64,000 nt of DNA from Romanomermis culicivorax (taxonomy: Eukaryota > Nematoda > Enoplea > Mermithida > Mermithidae), in the NCBI GenBank assembly GCA_963922205.1, contig CAWUHX010000167.1, positions 737,713-801,712 of the forward strand. The letters are read 5' to 3'. The position numbers and the translations under genes are program-made. The notes under the pieces were generated by a model. The model had not been told where the DNA came from, made no database searches, and saw only the letters and a program-made list of their open reading frames with translations. Shown piece by piece: positions 33,960 to 45,353 of this stretch (positions within the stretch are counted from its first letter, which is position 1; every line of letters starts with the position of its first letter).

Positions 33960-35136
33960 GACCCGTCCCAACACCGCCACCGTCCCAACACCGCCACCAT
34001 CCCAACTCCGCCACCGTCCCAACTCCGCCACTATCGTGTCCCAACACCGCCATCGTCCCAACTCCGCCACCGTCCCAACTCCGCCACTGTCCCAACTCCG
34101 CCACTTTCTTGTCCTAACTTTCACAATCTTTCAAAAAGTTTATTTTTTGTAACGCGTTAAACTTAACCCTTAATTGCATGCGGTCGCGACCGAGGTACAA
34201 TTTTAGCTGCTGTTCAGTGAATTCTGAATATATTTACTCACAAGCAAGTGGCTAAATGCTATTGTGACCCGATAATTTGATAAAATACTTCACAGTCATA
34301 TTTTTCACAAAAATATTTAAAAGTCCTCCACTTTTCTTATAAGTATTATTAAATATACGATACGATTAATCAAAATTCGTATGTCACCGTAATGGGGCTA
34401 CCCCTTCAATTGAACATCTTTGTTTAGCCTCTCGTGCTAGGTTTAAGCCCTCGATTGCACTTTTCGATTTCGGAACACAAACTGGCAAATGTCCAATAAA
34501 AGGATCCGATATGAATCTTCCATTTCGAACAGTAGTTCTCGCCGATCCGGCATTTCCATCTTCAGAGCAGAACATGCACACATAATAATGTGATGTTTCA
34601 TTGTTTGACAAACGTTTAGAACTTTTCTTCCGGAACAGAAAATACAAATCTGGATCATCACGCGCCGCAATTATCACTAAACTACTCTTTAATTCCTGAT
34701 TCATAAAATTTTCAATAGGACCAAAGTCACCCATTATTTGATTACACAAATTCGAATCAATTGACAACAAGAAATGAAAACAGATCCGTATCTTTGTATT
34801 TTAATGTGCAAAGCACACAGTTATCTTGGTAATATGCTAATGAAGTAAATTCCGGTCTCACGCTCGTTGTTCTATTTTTGGTTATTTCAGTAAAATCGTT
34901 TGTATAGTTAAGTACGACTATACAAACGAAGATTATATAGATATACCATGTATTTATTGCTTTAATGATAATATCAGTTTTTGCCATCCTATGAATTAGC
35001 AATGTCATGTTGTTAAGTAAAAAAAAACTTTGTTACAAAAAACAAACTTTTCGAAAGATTGTGAAAGTTAGGACAAGAAAGTGGCGGAGTTGGGATAGTG
35101 GCGGAGTTGGGACGGTGGCGGAGTTGGGGCACGATC
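33960..35136. mobile_element. Mutator-like element with repetitive inverted termini
   Basis: Left arm 33960-34155 and right arm about 35025-35136 are inverse complements. Both are built of 15-18 bp tandem units (CCCAACTCCGCCACCGT) followed by a unique block reading TCCTAACTTTCACAATCTTT. The 9-bp direct repeat ATCAGACCG flanks it (33951-33959 and 35137-35145), the duplication size of Mutator-like elements. It contains a zinc-finger exon (34384-34770). Confidence 0.7.
34384..34770 (-). CDS. Zinc-finger (FLYWCH-like) exon inside the Mutator-like element
   Basis: Open frame of about 128 codons. Features: DDPDLYFLFRKKSSKRL, then HYYVCMFCSEDG (C-x2-C), NGRFISDPFIGHLPVC (H-x3-C) and a basic helix. 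The C2...HC spacing and the aromatic HYY resemble FLYWCH/WRKY-like fingers found in Mutator-like transposases and in proteins derived from them. No DDE transposase core is seen, so this is a fragment or a captured domain. The 5' end is undefined (possible exon start). Confidence 0.45.
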   Translation of the reverse strand: MLSIDSNLCNQIMGDFGPIENFMNQELKSSLVIIAARDDPDLYFLFRKKSSKRLSNNETSHYYVCMFCSEDGNAGSARTTVRNGRFISDPFIGHLPVCVPKSKSAIEGLNLAREAKQRCSIEGVAPLR

Positions 35137-35145
35137 ATCAGACCG

Positions 35146-36276
35146 TTGTAGAACGGGTGGCCGACTGTGCCGTCTGGCCGACTGTAGCACATGGCCGACC
35201 GTACCGGGTGGCCGAATTCAATTTGAAATAGTTTATATGTCGAACCTTATGTAAAATGTTTTTGCGCGAAATGAGAATAAAATGTTTCTGAAGGTGCATT
35301 TCAATGTACAAGATATCATCAAAAAATGCAAGAGCAACGCAAAAATATGTTAATTAAGTAAAAGCACACAAGGATACGTATTTGAATTCAAAAGTTTTTT
35401 ATTTTGTAAGAAATTTTTTCCCTCGTATCCGTTCACTTTGTTGAGTATATTTGTTATAAAAATGAATGAAAATGATTTTGAGGCTGCAGAATATCTGTCG
35501 ACAGTTCATGGAAATTCGACGTTGCTCAAGTGCGTCTAGCTTACGCGGCCCGTTTGTTGGGAGCTGGTTTGTAGTTTTGAGCACCGTAACATTTGAATTT
35601 AAAACGTTTTATAGGAACTATTTTCATTCAGGGTGATACTTGACATTTATATACAAGAAAATCCTAATTTTGGAGTACTTATTTTCAATTTTCATGACAG
35701 AAAATGAAAAAAATTCATAAATATTCTTTTCAAATAAAAGCACCATGCTGATATTCCACAAATGTAAAGGCCCTATGACTTTTACCACTGCCAAACCCAT
35801 ATATCGAAAAAAGTAATGAGCCAGAGACATTCCAGAATACGACCCTTGGATAATTTACTCAAGTAAAGACGAAATTCCGTTGTTGTTGTTTCATCTTTCT
35901 TGAAAATTCTATTTTTTCCAAGTTCTAACATATTTCATTCATAGTTTTTTGCTACGAAAATATTAAAAATAGTCAATAGAATCAATCTAGGCTTTTATAA
36001 TGAATTAAAAAATTATGAAGGGCATATTTCTGCACTTAATTAGCATATTTTTGCGTCGCTCTTGCATTTTTTGATGATATCTTGTGTATTGAAACCTATA
36101 TTTAGTAACATTTTATTCCCATTTCCACTTACGTATAAACTATTTCAAATTGAATTCGGCCACCCAGTACAGTCGGCCATGTGCTACAGTCGGCCACCCG
36201 GTACAGTCGGCCAGCCGCTACGGTCGGCCAGCCGCTACATTCGGCCAGACGGCACTGTCGGCCACCCGCTACACAA
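35146..36276. mobile_element. Foldback element with tandem repeats in its arms
   Basis: Left arm 35146-35365 and right arm about 36010-36276 are inverse complements. Outer parts consist of repeated GGCCGAC(C/T)GTA(G/C) units (GGGTGGCCGACTGT). Inner parts share GAATTCAATTTGAAATAGTT and GATATC(A)TCAAAAAATGCAAG. The right arm has more units than the left. The centre (35370-36005) is noncoding. It directly abuts the Mutator-like element. Confidence 0.7.
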
Positions 36277-36479
36277 TCATCTGTACCCGCAGAATGATTC
36301 AATACCTTTCAGGCTCTTCCACCTCTCAGTTAAGTTGCTAACCAGTATTCTTAACTTAATTGAAAACTGGAAATGATCGAATTTCTGTTGTTTCAGTAAT
36401 TCATGATTAAAATTCTAAAAAATACTTCCTAAAAATTTTCTGGAAATCTGATGCTTACGGTGAAAAAACATTACTGTAG

Positions 36480-36734
36480 TCATTTATAGAATGGGAATAA
36501 CGGATCAATAAACATATCGTAGAAGCTTAACAGTAACATGCTACTGTATACAGACAAAAAGCAGATGATGAAGAATCGACTTTTACATGCTAGAAGTAAG
36601 CAGTATAATAAATGCGCGAGGTGTATAGTTTTTCTGGCTAGACCTTTAGCTAAAGCTAAGCTCATATACATGTCCGGGTGCCATCGTATCCGCTCCATGA
36701 ACACATTATGTATGTTCATTAAAAACGCAGTCAC
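36480..36734 (-). CDS. Doubtful hydrophobic small ORF
   Basis: 84 codons from an ATG, with one or two hydrophobic stretches (AHLLYCLLLACKSRFFIICF) near the middle and end. No family, splice signal or repeat context supports it. Listed only because it is the longest ATG-initiated frame here; may be chance. Confidence 0.15.
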   Translation of the reverse strand: MTAFLMNIHNVFMERIRWHPDMYMSLALAKGLARKTIHLAHLLYCLLLACKSRFFIICFLSVYSSMLLLSFYDMFIDPLFPFYK

Positions 36735-37065
36735 GTCGTGAAAGATAGCTAGCAGTCCGGTTTCCTATGGTAACTATGGCCAATTCGAAAACAGAGACAG
36801 GCGCTTTTCAACAGTGAACGAGATGTACATTCTTGACTAGAAAGAAAGAATATTTTCAATTCTAAAGCTTTATTTGCTTTTATTATCGGATTTTTCGACG
36901 GCTAGCCTTATCTCTCCCATTTTTATTCTTTACTTGGAAATTTTCCAGATGCAATGAAAAAAAAACACATGTCCGATAAAAGGAAGAAAGAACTAGTAGT
37001 ATAAACATATGTTATAAAATGAAGCTTTTCGAATTACAAAAAATGATCGAATGGAAGGAGAAAAG

Positions 37066-37313
37066 CTATAGTCTGTTTTTTTAAATGCTTCTAAATAATG
37101 AAAGTGGAAAGCAAGTAGTATTTCAGATTTTCACGATTTTCTGATAAACAATATATCAGAGAGGAATGAAAATTTGTGAGCATACTGACCTAACCTTTAA
37201 CAATTTTTCGAGTGAAAAATTTTACAATATAATCTCTATGTAAGTGATTTTGACGACGGTACTGATTTGTGTCACTTTTCTATTTAGAAGCATTTTATAA
37301 AAACAGACTATAG
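37066..37313. mobile_element. Short inverted-repeat element, about 250 bp
   Basis: CTATAGTCTGTTTTTTTAAATGC at the left is mirrored by AGCATTTTATAAAAACAGACT ATAG at the right. Flanking TA would suit a Tc1/mariner-type MITE. Related single ends (AGCATTTTATAAAAAACATA) occur near 37590 and near 14824. Confidence 0.55.
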
Positions 37314-37619
37314 ATAATACTCACTTGTTCCATAAAAAAGTGACAATGGCAAGAAGCGAGATCCGCACAAAAAATTAATGTATGAAAGTGTCGTCTGTCA
37401 TTGCATGATTGCAGCTGCATGATTATATGCAGAAGTAAATTTTTTCCAAATTTTCAACGAAATTAGTCATAGTTGAAATTTGTGAGTTCCCCAAATAACA
37501 CAATCCTTTTGTAGTAAAAACTCCTACAGTAAAACGTTTGCGTAAACGATTTTGAGGGCGGTTTTATTTTTTGTCGCTTTTCAATTTACAAGCATTTTAT
37601 AAAAAACATACTATAGACT

Positions 37620-38415
37620 TGAATAATGCACAATATTGAAGTCCCATATCTAGGCCGAATTTTCTCTACCACATCAGCTTACAAGTGATCAATCATATAT
37701 CAGGTATAATGTCGTGGTTGTCATCCAGCGGACACTGATTGTTATTCTGAAGGCAGGTTAGTCTTCATACTGTTTTTCTAGAAAAATATGTAAATTTAAT
37801 GGCATAAATGCGAAGTCCTGTCAGTAAAATCACACAAAACTTGTGTCGTTGACTTCTTTCATTTATACACTCGAAGATGAAGGTTTGATTAGTATCGAAG
37901 ATGAATGCTAGATAACTAAAGATTCCCAGTATCTTTCTTCTAGAGTAATTCCAAGAAAAACCGATCTCAGTTATGTAACTTCATAAAAATCATTATGAAA
38001 CCTCATCAAGTTGTGGACCACCCTTCTCCATTGCTTGAATATACTTTATATATATTTGGATAGTAGGATGCAGAGCAACATTAACATCTGCAACAAATTT
38101 TGATCGACCGTCTATACTACTCGATATGACTTCCGTTTTGCAACAGAAAATCGATAAATTGATCTTCTCTGAAATAAATATTCAGTAACCATGTGATAAA
38201 TAACTTGTTACATTTTCATTGCTAACAGGATATTTTGGTAGTCCGCCCACATGATTTAAGATGACGTCCCTTTTGTGAAGACTATAATGATCAACAGGAA
38301 TAGCAACAGCTTCTGATTTATGTCACCAATTGATACAAGTATGTAGCTGCGAGAAAAACTAAGCAAAAATCATTTTATTAGGTTCGGTAGTGTAATTTTA
38401 GTCGTCAAGTAGTTA
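37620..38415. other. Intergenic, nothing recognised
   Basis: AT-rich sequence with no supported gene or repeat structure. Confidence 0.4.
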
Positions 38416-38419
38416 CTTA

Positions 38420-40600
38420 AGACATCTGATAGGGTTGACCATCACATTGGGAATTCAAAAATAAAGTGGCTCTCAAAACTTGATATTCGGGTAATTTAAT
38501 GCGCTGATAACGGCTGTGATATGCATTCGAACTGAAAAAATAAAAACTCATTGTACTACAGTACGACAAAGTTGAAATGTTTATCATATTTTGTCAAAAA
38601 AGATCCCTTAGCATTACTCTGTGCTGGGCAAACATCAATTGAACTATCTGTCCTAGAATTTGGATTCTAGTAGTAGTTTCATTGTTTTTTTCATTTGATG
38701 TATTCAATAACGTTTAATTCCGTACGGATAATGTTTTATGCGCCATGCAAGTTTAGTTTTCTCGATGTCCGAGTTAGAATAATAGCGGATTTCCGTGAGC
38801 TGTGGCACAAATCGTCCTTGAAAAGTCGGGCTTGAAACTTCTCGTACATATAGCCCTCATTGGGGCCTTCGTCCTACTTGAGTATATCCTGGTACTTTCA
38901 GCAGAAAAACATAACACGGACGCTAATGTGTTGGTGTACATTTGAGGCACCCAGTGCGCAATAAACGTTTATGACTGTTTTGTCTGTTAAGATATACCTA
39001 CTAGAAAAAATAATTGAATTTCGTTCCATATTGTATTTTTATTTATCTTTTTCTTGATATATAAATTGATGCTTAAACGCGTACAATTAACGTTTTATAT
39101 GATTTCAAACCAAACTTTTTTCAGTTTGCAGAATAACAAAAATTGCACATATTTTTTCATTGGTACCCCAATAATAATGGGTGAGTCTTCAATCTTGTCG
39201 CATATGCAGTAAGTTTAATGGAATATGTGTGAGAAAATGCATGTTTACGGACAAAAATACAGACAAACTGAGGGATCCACCAACTCCTATAATTTTCAAT
39301 AGACTTCACAGGAGGTTTTTATCACAGAAACAAATGTTTTTTGATTATTTTTGTGTGAATCATAAGTTTTATATGTACCTCTCAGGGGTTCGCTAGCAGT
39401 ATGGAAGAAATATAGCCGTTTTTTAAAATTTGAGTTAACATTTTCGAATTTGATTACGTAATGTTCTGCATCGGAGGAAACACTATAATTTACAACTCTC
39501 AGTTGTCTTCGGAAGTAAATGGTGCTTTTTTATTAAATAACTCAACAACGGTCAATGATAATAATATAATTGCATAAAAATAACCTTTTTGCACTGAAGG
39601 GAAATGTAAAATCAAGCCTTGTGATGTTTTTTTTAGATCTATTATTGGTGAGTTGCTTTTTATCTGATATTTATGCTGGCACCTAATAGAAGTCATGCAA
39701 GCTCATTAAACAACAGGCATCAAACATATATTCCATGTACATGTTAATGTCTGTCGTTATTTGTATTGTTGAAGACTCTGGGTCATGTTTATGAAGGGCA
39801 CCAGTCCTTTAAACTGACTGCATATGTTACAAAATTGAGAACTTGCCCACGATTATTTGAGCACCAGATAAAAAAATGGAATTTTTAGTATACTGGAAGA
39901 TGAAAAAAAGTTCGATTTCAAAGCATATAGAACGTCAATTGTACGCGTTTAAGCATCAACTTATACATCAAGAGAAAAAGCAATACAAATGTAATATGAA
40001 ACGAAATTCAATTATTTTCTCTAATATCTTGACAGATAAAACAGTCATACGTGTATATTGCGCACAGGGTGTCTCAAATGTATACCAACACATTAACGTC
40101 TGTGCTATGATGTACTGCTGAAAGTTCCAGGATGTTCTTAAGTAGGATCAAGGCCCTGACGAAGGCAATGCGTAAGAGAAGTTTCAGGCCCGGGAGCAAA
40201 CAATATTGAGCCGCAGCTAAGAGAAAGCCGCAAAATTTTTTGAGCTGTACATGAAGAAAACTAAACTTACACGGTGCATAAAACATCAACTGTACGGGTT
40301 TGAGAGTCAATGGATATGTCAGATGAAAAAAAAGTCAAAATAATACTACAATTCAAATTCTAGGACAGATCGTTCAAAATGTTTGCCCAGCACAGAGTAA
40401 TGTTTGGAGATCTTTTTTGGCAAGATATGATATTGGCAAGATGCAAATTTTTTCATACTGTAGCACAATCAATTTTCGTTTTCAACACGAATGCATATCA
40501 CAGTTATAAGCGCTTAAAATTACTTCGTAAAGCAAATTTTGAGGGCCACTTTGTTCTTTACTTCCCAAGTATTCTGTTGACCCAAGGTGGAATCTAACAG
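38420..40600. repeat. Long imperfect inverted repeat, arms of about 0.7 kb
   Basis: Left arm about 38420-39125 and right arm about 39895-40600 are inverse complements, with a 770-bp spacer. Matched markers: TGCTGGGCAAAC against GTTTGCCCAGCA, GAGTTAGAATAATAG, CGTACAATTAACGTT against AACGTCAATTGTACG, and AAACGCGTACAATT. Arms differ by substitutions and small indels. No terminal duplication was established. Frames in the arms are not coding. Confidence 0.75.
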
Positions 40601-40981
40601 ACATAGTGTCGTGAAATTTAGGAACTCAACAAACCGAAATCACTAAAGGATCCTCAGGTCACACAGAGGTCATTGAATCATTTACAAGTGAGACAGATGA
40701 CAGCTCGACCTACAGATTGTCTCGAAGGAAAACAGGGTATAGATGTCGTTTGCATCCGCATACGACATTTTGTGACCAGCAATTAAAAACTACTAAAACG
40801 GTAAACTATAGCAAAAAATTGTGCATCGTCAAAAAACTTTTGCGTGAATGTTAAACAGGTTCGCCCAAAAAAAACTTTTTCTGCGTGACGTCTGACTCGT
40901 CAATTATGTTTGTAGTACCATAACAATTGGTGAAACGGCCTATTTCGAATACCAAAAATTTCATGAAAGTAATGATGCATA

Positions 40982-41139
40982 CCGTCTATTCATTCTGAAA
41001 TGAACCTCGGAAAGCTCGATTTGTTCGCCTAACTCCTACCAGTCAACTCAAAAAAATGTTTTGTACATGCAGATTGTTTATTATTTGCATGAACATTTTT
41101 CTGCGCGCCGAGGTTCATTTAGAAAAAAATAGACCATAG
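40982..41139. mobile_element. Short inverted-repeat element
   Basis: GTCTATTCATTCTGAAATGA ACCTCGG is mirrored by CCGAGGTTCATTTAGAAAAA AATAGAC. Noncoding, about 160 bp, MITE-like. Ends resemble those at 37066-37313 (AGTCTGTTTTT/AGTCTATT). Confidence 0.5.
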
Positions 41140-41912
41140 AATATTTCGAGCGTATATCTTTCTTACCAAATTTTACATTTCTGCATTTGCGTCCTCAATT
41201 TCCATGTTGAAAAGTGATGTAAGTTGTCACCACATGATTTTCAAATAATGAAGCAGATATTGGGTTCCAGTAATTGTTGGTTCAGAACAAAAATCATACT
41301 TCTTCATGATGACGTCGGTGTATCATCTTCTGAGGAATTTTTCGCGTTTAAACCTGTATATCACATTTTCAAACACATTTGACATTGTACATTATACTGA
41401 ATTCATTATATTTGAAAAATACACGAGACAACTGGAGCTATGCAGCAAGCTTGTGAATACCCTGTAGCTAAATGAATCCATAAACGGATGACCAGATGAA
41501 GCATCTGATCAGGATATTCGATAACAACTTGATCTGGATACAAAGGCTGCTACCTATAAATTATGGTGACAAGTTCGGCATCTTAAGTGCAACAATTCAT
41601 AGAACCACTTGAAATGCATAAAAAATTACCAAGCTTGTCGCAAGTTGAATGAAAAAGCAAAGCAGCAATGTGCAACCATCAGCATAGCAGTTCTTTCGAA
41701 ATTCAAAATTAAGTTTTTCCTTGATCGCATAATTACAGTTACAAGGAGATGAAAGGTTGGTTCCTTAGACCAATATCACTTGATGTACAATAGGTAAGCA
41801 AAAGCTGATAACCATACTCGATGGCTACAGCCAGAATTACTCACATAAGCAACGCTTTGTATTTGATGATCAACATGAGAAATCATGTACCTTGAGTTGT
41901 CTGCGCTGAGTT

Positions 41913-43066
41913 AGTGTGACGATGCGCAAAAGGTGCCATCGTGCATTTTCTTCTGAACCCGTAGACTTGATGTTGCTCATCCAGGTGATCCAGGAAATAT
42001 GCAGTGACCGTTTCGGTTCTTTTTTGTTTTCTATCTTCTAAACTTTGTGAAAAAGGGCGTACCATTGGTTGGGGAATGCCCGTTCCAAAGCAACTTTAAA
42101 TTGTTCATAGTTCGTGGCGGGATCGTCAGAATTTGAAATATTTTCAAATTTTGTGAGGGCATCACCTCTAAGGTGAAACTCCAAAAAAATTATTTTTAGT
42201 TGATCATCTTCGTTTTTTATTCCTTTCAAAATCATTTGTCTTTCGAGTTTTTTAGCCCATTGGGTAAAATTTTCGTTAGGCAGCCCAGAAAAGACCCGAA
42301 GATAGTTAATTTTGGCGGAAAGCATGTCACCACGCAAGTGATTCACTCTAATTTCATTTATGGTCGATTCCGTGTGTGCTGCTTTTCTGTTCATTTGGGC
42401 TTCAAGGTTTTGAAGCCTCTGATCAAAGACCACAGCTAATGCGTCTTGAACAACATGACCAAGCGGGTCCTGATTTTGTAAGGACATTTTTCGGATAATT
42501 TGATTTTTAGCATCTTGCTCAATGCGCAAAAAAAACGTTCGTTTATGTGAACCAAAGAGTTGTTTTTGGGGAAAAACCAAACTGATTTTTCCACGCCAAA
42601 TTCGAAAATCGAAAAAAACAAAAGTGGTTTTTGGGAAAGAGGACAATTTACATCAAATGTCCAACAAAAATTTTAAAAGGTTCGTTTTTTTAATTTTATC
42701 CCCTGTTATTAGGTCACCAAGATTTATGTGACGTCCTTTCTTAATGTTCTCGGAAACCCCGTTGCACCTACAGTGAAATTATGATATCAACAAATGAAGG
42801 CTTGGGTTTTTTTGGTATTTATTGTTAAATTACTTACAGATTGAAATGGAAAATTACTTACAGATTGAAAAATGTCGACACAATAGAAAAAGCCAAAACT
42901 CCGCGGTTTGTTGTGAGGGAGGCAAATTCCAATGAGGGATTCGGCTGTTCTGATATCCCGTAAATGAATGTCAATGAGGGATTCGGCTGTTCCAATATCC
43001 CCTAAATGAAGGGCAACTTGTTTGCCACTAACCAGCAATTGTAAGGTGAGTGATTAAACTATAGCG
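41913..43066 (-). repeat. 1.08-kb direct repeat, copy 2, with adjoining 75-bp segment
   Basis: 41994-43066 is nearly identical to 17144-18226. 41913-41984 (GATGCGCAAAAGGTGCCATC onward) matches 19695-19766. In copy 2 the gag frame is unbroken where copy 1 is shifted. Confidence 0.9.
42038..42646 (-). pseudogene. gag: Truncated gag of the Gypsy lineage, second copy
   Basis: 202-codon open frame from ATG at 42646 (MSSFPKTTFVFFDF) with the same capsid-like region as at 17.2-17.6 kb (GLPNENFTQWAKKLERQM) and a stop after ALFHKV. The frame would need to change there to continue into the segment QSLEDRKQKRTETVTAYF. That segment soon ends in non-homologous sequence at 41994. No nucleocapsid or pol. 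Confidence 0.85.
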
Positions 43067-43114
43067 AGTAATACCTCTGGCCCCTTCAGACCGCCACCCA
43101 TGCATCTTCTAAAA

Positions 43115-43385
43115 ACTGGATGTTTACTTTTCAGCTTGCGTGCCTTGTTTCTTAATGCATATCAAACTGGTTCTTGTATATAAAACTCACATAAACAAAC
43201 TGATAAAGTATAGCCTCTACCTCTTGCTTGTTCTAAAAATAGATTTCGCGGAGAACTTGATGTTTACTTTCCAGCTTGACGTTTTGTACTGTGTAGTTTG
43301 TTTTTTATCTGTAAACTGGTTCTTGTATATAAATCTCACGTAGACAAATCAATGAAACTCACTTCTTCCCTTTCCAAACTCTCTT
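43115..43385. repeat. Two-copy tandem repeat, unit about 140 bp
   Basis: GATGTTTACTTTTCAGCTTG followed by AAACTGGTTCTTGTATATAAA, then ACTCACATAAACAAA, is repeated about 140 bp downstream with a few changes. Noncoding; just before the PC4-like pseudogene. Confidence 0.7.
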
Positions 43386-43658
43386 AATATGCAACTGGTT
43401 ATTTGAAGCAAAGTAATGAAGCAGTTTTTTCCATTGTACTGAAAAACTGGTTCATATTTTCAAACTTGATGCATTTTGGAAGGGAATGGTACACAAATAA
43501 CAATTTTGCTTGGATCAGAAACTTACAGTAATGAATGTAAATTATGATTCACAAGTGTTGCTAATTTTTCATGACAAAATATCAACATACTGATTATTTT
43601 AGGGTGTACAAGTCCTGTCAACAAAGATTTTTTCATTTATGCTCCTCCTTTTTTCAAA

Positions 43659-44540
43659 ATGCAGTTGTGTCTCGGCTCTGATATTTATTTGTTGATATCG
43701 GCTCACAAAAATTATGTCAACTTTGGCTCTAGGAGATGCTTTATCGAGAACAATCAAGTCATACCCACAAAAAATGGTATGAATTTGATCATCTCGCAAT
43801 ATAAAAAGCTTGTGCAAGTCTCGGAGGATTTACTTTCTAAAGCCAAAAGTGGAAGGCAGACCAAGTATGATTTGGGTTATAATTTGACTGTGCAAATGAA
43901 ACAAAAGGCCAATACAGCGCTGCCTCATAATATTTTAGTTTTTGACAATACATATACTAAAAAGTCATTTAGGATTGCTTTTGAGCAATTTGAGGCTTGG
44001 ACTTCAGTTGCAAAACAAATTGATTACATCATGGATGCCATTTGGAAAGTGTACGCAATTGGAAATCAAAGCTGAGGCAATGAAACTATGGATGAAAAGA
44101 CACACTTGAAGAAATTGATCAAAATTCAGCAGCTATTTCTGATGTGTTCAGCACTAGTTGCCAGACGAAGAGTCAGCGATATCTATCCATGCTTTGGCTG
44201 CTTTAATAACCATGGATTTGTGCAGCCATATCATACATGTTTCAATGTTTTTGAGGAGCACAATTTACTAGACAAACTGAGTGATGTCTTCTCTTCATTG
44301 AGCAAAGATTCTCTAGAAGTGAAACAAGCTTTCAAGAAAATGTGTACAAAGAAGTATGCCGATTGTGAAGATTACAGTGACAACTTTGCCAAGGTTTTGG
44401 ATGAAATTTTCCTCCGTACAAGTATCGGCCAAAAATGCATAAGTGACATTGTTTTTCAATGTATCAAAGAACCAGAATGTGAAACAGCAAAGATGATGGA
44501 TGATATTGTTTCTAATATTGTATGTGTTGATATTGTCTAA
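43659..44540 (+). pseudogene. Maverick PC4-like gene, second copy, with in-frame TGA
   Basis: 293 codons from ATG 43659, interrupted by one in-frame TGA (44073-44075), with both sides in the same frame. The N-terminal region carries YVNFGSRR...QVIPTKNGMNLIISQYKKL, a pattern like the ssDNA/dsDNA-binding domain of the transcription cofactor PC4/SUB1. The C-terminal half (RRRVSDIYPCFGCFNNHG, then PYHTC) corresponds to the same layout in the gene at 52048-53259 (VIQDIFNGCIFDCYC, then DHQC). The reading is therefore a diverged homologue in a separate Maverick remnant. The PC4 assignment is an inference from short motifs. Confidence 0.5.
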
Positions 44541-44614
44541 ATATCCTAATAAAGATGAGAATGACACAACATTGATTTTATTTATCAATCAAAACAACAT
44601 ACAAATGACATTTA

Positions 44615-45115
44615 TCAAACTATGTAATCCATATAAGCTTGACGAGTATGATCAATCATTAATAGAGAATCAAACTCTGCATATACAATACATTCAATTC
44701 CACCAGCAGGTAAATTTCTACCAAATAACATTTCTAGAGTTATTGTTCCTTCATGCACCAATTCCCATGTGGATGAGTCTGAACCATCACTTCCTAGCTC
44801 AAAAACGAAGAAGCTAGACCCATTTCTGAAACGATTCATACTAATCATATTTCCTTTGTCATCCCCGGCAATGTTCAGGCCTTCAAGCATTTGTGTGTAG
44901 GCTTTCGTGAAGCTATTTTGTTCAAAATCCAATTTGTACAGAACAGATGGAATTACTGTAGTACCACAAGTAATTTTGATTTCTGATAAACCAAAATCTT
45001 GAAAACTGAATGGATTAGTTTTGTAAGTACCCCTTACAGCTTCAGCCAAAACTAGGCCGATAACTAATCATCTGGGTAAAATACTATTAAATAGGGAGTT
45101 TAGAGGTGTTAGTAG
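44615..45115 (-). pseudogene. Maverick major capsid protein, C-terminal fragment
   Basis: C-terminal ~165 residues aligned by eye to the capsid gene at 60193-61591. Matched blocks: FQDFGLSEIKITCGTT against FKHFGLNEIKITSGTT, WELVHEGTITLEMLFG against WELVREGTTSLQMNFG, and IVYAEFDSLLMIDHTRQ against LIYAEFDSLVMIDKNRE. An in-frame TGA at 45068-45070 stands at an Arg position of the homologue. Similarity ends near 45115; the N-terminal two thirds are missing. It faces the PC4-like pseudogene tail to tail, 74 bp apart. Confidence 0.85.
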
Positions 45116-45193
45116 TAAGGCCGGCCCGTATAGGTCGTATGCTTAAGGATACTCCTATCTTTTGTGTACTACCTATAATTTGTCACTTTTTTC

Positions 45194-45335
45194 CGATTTA
45201 TAGGTCGTACAGTAAACATACACGATTGGCTTTTGTCAGATTTACAGGTCGTACAGTAAACATATACGGTTAATTTCTTCGTCGATTTATAGGTTGTACA
45301 GTAAACATATACGTCGATTTATAGGTCGCACGGTT
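45194..45335. repeat. Tandem repeat, four copies
   Basis: GATTTATAGGTCGTACAGTA followed by AACATATACG occurs four times (starting near 45194, 45239, 45285 and 45313) at uneven spacing of 28-46 bp. The last copy is partial. Noncoding. Confidence 0.8.
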
Positions 45336-45353
45336 AAAAATGTATGTTCTAGA

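Noticed and set aside
33825..34160. Open frames of T/P/S-rich repeats
   Set aside because: They are translations of the tandem CCAACTCCGCCACCGT units in a transposon arm.
36480..36734. Hydrophobic 84-codon frame as a secure gene
   Set aside because: No family, conservation or splice support; kept only as a low-confidence entry.
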